Source: Panulirus ornatus
Lineage: Eukaryota > Arthropoda > Malacostraca > Decapoda > Palinuridae
Length of the DNA: 64,000 bases
Direction of reading: 5' to 3'
Assembly: GCF_036320965.1 (NCBI RefSeq)
Contig: NC_092242.1
Location: 61,172,020 to 61,236,019 of the forward strand
The position numbers and the translations under genes are program-made. Every line of letters starts with the position of its first letter. Positions within the stretch are counted from its first letter, which is position 1. The notes beneath the pieces were generated by a model, which saw only the letters and a list, made by a program, of their open reading frames with translations, did no database searches and was not told the origin of the DNA. Positions 59,256 through 64,000 of this stretch are shown in pieces.

Positions 59256-59325
<70 letters not shown>
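59256..59325. repeat. (TA)n microsatellite
   Basis: TA run directly joined to the left arm of the inverted-repeat element. Confidence 0.97.
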
Positions 59326-59328
<3 letters not shown>

Positions 59329-59543
59329 CTTGTAGACCACGAAGAAAAATTAAAGCAGGATAATTTGCTTAAGCAGTGATACTGTGTAAGATGGGATCCT
59401 GTCAACATCTGCTGGTGTCTCTGTATATCTTCCTCCATCTGTGGTTTGTTGCTCTTTGCTTCTGAAAATGTGAAGATGTGTTGAAATACACGAAAGCGCT
59501 TAAGCAAATTTTCCTGCTTTGATCTTTCTTCGTGGTCTACAAG

Positions 59544-59551
<8 letters not shown>
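59321..59551. mobile_element. MITE-like inverted-repeat element flanked by (TA)n
   Basis: The terminal arms 59321-59374 and 59498-59551 are inverted repeats that differ at about 3 of 54 positions. They begin TGAACTTGTAGACCACGAAG. The roughly 123-base middle is unique and has no coding frame. Long near-perfect arms, no open frame and TA flanks fit a MITE of a TA-targeting DNA transposon. A foldback structure within a satellite is the alternative. Confidence 0.7.

Positions 59552-59620
<69 letters not shown>
59547..59620. repeat. (TA)n microsatellite
   Basis: TA run directly joined to the right arm of the inverted-repeat element. Confidence 0.97.
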
Positions 59621-59624
59621 GTAA

Positions 59625-60215
59625 GCCGATCTAAGCATACATACATTCATATTTCAGGCTCCAGCCTCTTATGTAAAACTGATCCTTAATGGAAAAACTT
59701 GTGACAATGCTGCCAATCCTCCTATACGTCATGTGCAACACACATATTCAGCAACGCAAGTCTGACCCCGAGAAAAAAAACAACAAAAGAGGCTTGTGTG
59801 TTTGGTCTGAGTGAGGGAACACAAAAGACTCGTTTTTACGAGGCATTACACCCTTCTCCCACCTTCACATGGAGCTTTATGATCACAAGGCATCGCCTCT
59901 TGTTAAAGTTTCCAGATTTAACGTCCTGCCTGAAGAAGCATAACATCAACAAGACACACACACACACACACACACACACTCTACCCACAAAGAAAACTTT
60001 TAACGTATCTGGTAAAGGTAATTACCACTTGCCAGGTAGTTAGAGCAGCGGAGGTGGTAGGTGGTGATGGGGGAGGAGGAGGAGGAGCAGAGGGTATGAT
60101 ACAGGAGGAGAGTGTGAGGTGAGTTATGAAAGGGCCCCGAGTTATGGCTCATTCACGAGACTGCTCGTTAGGGCTCCTCTGGGTAGGTAGTTATGGTTAA
60201 AACCTGTGTTGAGAA
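59625..60215. other. No gene seen
   Basis: Unique sequence with a short (CA)n at 59957-59980 and (GGA)n at about 60073-60088. Confidence 0.45.
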
Positions 60216-60234
60216 AAAAAAGGGATAAGTATGA

Positions 60235-60510
60235 TGGGAACCTTCGTTGAACGCTGAGATATAGTTACGAGTGGAATCCTCGTTGAACCCCAGATGACAG
60301 TTACAAGTGGAACACTCGTTGAACCTCAGATGACTTATAAGTTGAACCTTCGTTGAACCTTAGATGACTGGCACAAGTGGAACATTCGTTAAACCTTAGA
60401 CGACTGTTACAATTAGAACCCTCGTTGACCCTTAGGCGACAGTTGCGAGTGGAACTCGTTTAACCCTAAATGGCAGCAACAAGTGGAACCCTCGTTGAAC
60501 CGTGATAGGT
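60235..60510. repeat. Degenerate about 36-bp tandem repeat, about 8 copies
   Basis: Copies share CGTTGAACC(C/T)(C/T)AGATGAC-like and ACAAGTGGAACCCTC-like blocks, with indels. Confidence 0.85.
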
Positions 60511-60576
60511 AGTTACCACCCTGTCTGTGGTCCGTGGGAGCAGTTCTGGATTCACTGGTGATGGTCGAGGGAAGCA

Positions 60577-60695
60577 CTGAGATGTGGTCGTACCTAGTGA
60601 GATGTGGTCGTACCTAGTGAGGTGTGGTCGTACCTAGTGAGATGTGGTCGTACCTAGTGAGGTGTGGTCGAAGCTTCAGACCTAATGAGGTGTGG
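60577..60695. repeat. 20-bp tandem repeat, about 5 copies
   Basis: Unit GATGTGGTCGTACCTAGTGA with GATG/GGTG variants. Confidence 0.93.
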
Positions 60696-60719
60696 TCGTG
60701 ATTGGGGAGTTATCATCGT

Positions 60720-61606
<887 letters not shown>

Positions 61607-61842
61607 CAGACTTAAGAACAACAATATTTGAATAGCTTCACCCTAACTCAACCTTAAGCATTTTCTATATTTCAAACGAACGATAGAATCTGTTTTATCA
61701 GAATTACAACTGTCGCTCACTTTCATCAGATTTCCTTCCATTCAGATCTTCAGCGTTTATCAAGGTCACAATTCTCTCTTCATAAAGCAATATTTTCTCT
61801 CTTCATTCTGTCTGCCCCACTGATCGATATCGGGGCCATGGT

Positions 61843-62105
61843 AACACTGTTATGACCTTTACTGTGACTGTGGTAACACTGTTATGACCTTTACTGTGAC
61901 TGTGGTAACACTGTTATGACCTTTACTGTGACTGTGGTAACACTGTTATGACCTTTACTGTGACTGTGGTAACACTTGTGTTACCTTCTCACCATGAATA
62001 TTGTAACCATGGTAACACTGCTATGACCTTTACTGTGATTGTGGTAACACTTGTGTTACCTTCTCACCATGAATATTGTAACCATGGTAACAGTGATGCC
62101 GGTAA
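61843..62105. repeat. 32-bp tandem repeat plus a larger duplication
   Basis: TGGTAACACTGTTATGACCT-TTACTGTGACTG repeats four times. It is then followed by two copies of a unit containing the palindrome-like GGTAACACTTGTGTTACC and CCATGAATATTGTAACCATG. Confidence 0.94.
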
Positions 62106-62300
62106 CGACCGATGAATAGCATGTGACCCTCGTTACAGAGGTGAAATATAGGTAGGTCTTCCATCGCCTCTAAAATTCGTCAATACTTTCCCTTGTCTCT
62201 TCTTTTTTTTTTTTTTCTTTTCATGAACCTTTCTATGTTTTCATTAAGGCGTGGCCTCTAGTCCGTGACCGAAGCCTTGCAAAATGACCATGATTATATT

Positions 62301-62436
62301 GGCAGTATTGTCACCCTCTGATCATGCGCAAGGTGGCAGTGACGTCACCCTCTGACCACGTACATGGTGGCGATGACGTCACCCTCTGACCACGTAAATG
62401 GTGAAGGTGACGTCACTCTCTGACCACGTTCATGGT
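62301..62436. repeat. 34-bp tandem repeat, 4 copies, three with TGACGTCA
   Basis: TGACGTCA lies at 62340, 62374 and 62408, exactly 34 bases apart, each followed by CCCTCTGACCACG or a close variant. The first unit has TTGTCACC instead. Confidence 0.95.
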
Positions 62437-62444
62437 GACCATGA

Positions 62445-63590
62445 TGTGTGAGGTCGCGCCTCAACGCTGGCCTCCTCGCCAACCGTCTCCATGGTAACCT
62501 CTGCCGCACTTCGCTTCTTATCTTTCCCATAAGTATTAGTAAAGATCATTCTTTGCTGTGGGATGCTCTGCGTATTCCCCGTGAAGTGTAAGTGTGGATC
62601 GGTGTTTGTGGTGATGTGTTGTATCCCTCTGATCCTCCTTCAGCCAGGATGGTTCCTCTCCTTTGTATATACTATAGCTTCTCGCTCGCGATCTTCTCAC
62701 TGTAGCTAAGTTAATGATCCTCTCACTAGAGCCAAGTTACTCTCCAGACTATCCTCTCAACGAATCTTCTAAACTAAGACCAGGTAACTTTACAATTCTT
62801 ATCAGTGATGAACAAATAAATGTAAATGAAAAATGTCTTCTCTTATCTGTGAGTCGTGTTGCCTTATGTACACTGACCGTTTCATCATTCATCTTGAAGC
62901 GTTCATGGCTGTCCCCTGTAGGAGGTAATAAGGTAAGTAATCCCTCCCTAGTTTCTGCTCCCTGGTTATCACCGTTACCATAACCTGAGCCTGGGTTTTT
63001 CCCCCCCTCGCCTCAGTCTTCGGGCATTACGCCTGTGTTGTGGTAAATGTCAACAATATAATTTTGATTGTATTTTTTTTTTCTTCATATTTCAAGCTTC
63101 GTGCAAGCTGGTTCCTCGTTAGGCTGCAAATCTATTCATCTTTTGATGTTTCTTTGTTTTTCTAATGTATTCTTTGTCTTCCCTCCCTGTTACGGTTTTT
63201 TCTTCTTCTTTCATTCTCATTCTTCCCAGTTGTTGAATGGCTGAGGGAGGTAGAGTTGCCGGCCCTCGTCAACATTGTGAGCTTCTGCTGTTGATTCTGA
63301 CCCATTTTATCCACCGGTGTTAGCTGGCCAGACTCCTACACCCGCTCCCTGTATGCATTAACTGCGCTACAGAATTATTTTTTTCTTTGTTCTTTGAATT
63401 CCTATTATGGTCTATGTCCTCTTCTTTCGAATGAATGGATATTTTCAAATTTCCTTACACATTCTTGCTTTCCAATATTTTTTTTGCCTCATGTTTTCCT
63501 CTGTTTCCCTCGATCGTCTGAGAACGTGAAATGATTTTTTTTCTTTGCCTTGATTTCATTTTCTTTCCCCTAAGTACTTACTGTGTACAT
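62445..63590. other. No gene recognised
   Basis: T-rich sequence with many poly-T runs. The open frame at 62714-62983 has no recognisable domain. Confidence 0.45.
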
Positions 63591-63594
63591 CATT

Positions 63595-63860
63595 CTACTC
63601 TCCACGATAGTTTAATTACTGTGACTCATCACTCAGATGGTTTGATTATCACGACTCATCATTCAAGATGGATCAACGGGTACGACATTCTACGCAGGAT
63701 AAGTACGACTCATTACTCGAGATGAATTGATGAATACGACTCATTACTGAGTAGGGTGTGACTAGGACGAATCATGGTTAATTACCACGACTCGTTACTC
63801 AAGCTATTTTGATTAGTATGACTCATTAGCTGAGCTCTTTTTTTGGGTGAGTCATAACCC
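63595..63860. repeat. Degenerate about 33-bp repeat with ACGACTCAT
   Basis: TACGACTCATTACTCGAG/ CACGACTCATCATTCAAG blocks recur about eight times with variable spacing. Confidence 0.75.
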
Positions 63861-64000
63861 TACATTGACTTAAGGACTGTGAGTGCCCTCCTCCGTGTGT
63901 CTCTCCGGCCCTCCCTCGCTAAGTACTCCTGTGTTGACACAACTCGGGGTCTCCTCCTGCCTCGCCAGCTACACCTCTGAACCATCCCTCGGAACGTAAT

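Overview
This window is eukaryotic, repeat-rich DNA, most likely from a decapod crustacean. That assignment is inference. It rests on an arthropod-type Dpr-interacting-protein (DIP)/lachesin-like gene, a very high density of long (CT)n, (TA)n and (GT)n microsatellites, and non-LTR retrotransposon relics of the kind common in shrimp, lobster and crab genomes. There is no sign of bacterial or viral gene organisation.

The only confidently supported protein-coding gene is on the + strand at 2396-11880. Seven exons encode the 3' part of a three-Ig-domain neuronal adhesion protein: the second half of Ig2, all of Ig3, a Pro/Thr-rich and charged linker, and a short hydrophobic C-terminus that looks like a GPI-anchor signal. 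All introns are phase 1, the frame is open across all seven exons, and together they give 237 residues plus a stop. The 5' exons (signal peptide, Ig1, first half of Ig2) lie upstream of the window. Tandem repeats or long (CT)n tracts abut several exons (1.29-2.39, 3.08-3.43, 5.27-5.34 and 9.70-10.25 kb). Just past the stop codon lies a roughly 80-bp repeat carrying CRE palindromes and CCAAT-type boxes.

From 13 to 64 kb I recognise no intact gene. This part is a mosaic of (i) microsatellites, (ii) about twenty minisatellite arrays, including a 3.6-kb array of 22/23-bp units at 24.8-28.4 kb and three related arrays at 31.1, 32.4 and 34.6 kb, and (iii) transposon remnants. The remnants are a decayed CR1/jockey-like reverse transcriptase (about 19.98-20.71 kb), a 5'-truncated RTE-like reverse transcriptase C-terminus with its 3' UTR (40.08-40.89 kb), a divergent inverted copy of the same 3' end (41.15-41.44 kb), a possible tRNA-derived SINE (about 22.5-22.7 kb), an inverted-repeat MITE-like element embedded in (TA)n (59.32-59.55 kb), and an unclassified repeat present at 45.97 and 58.79 kb.

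Most long open frames are products of in-frame simple or tandem repeats and should not be read as proteins. The most unusual signals are the paired (TA)n arrays flanking short inverted-repeat islands, the tandem arrays that carry transcription-factor or splice-site motifs, and the linked-variant structure of the 3.6-kb minisatellite.
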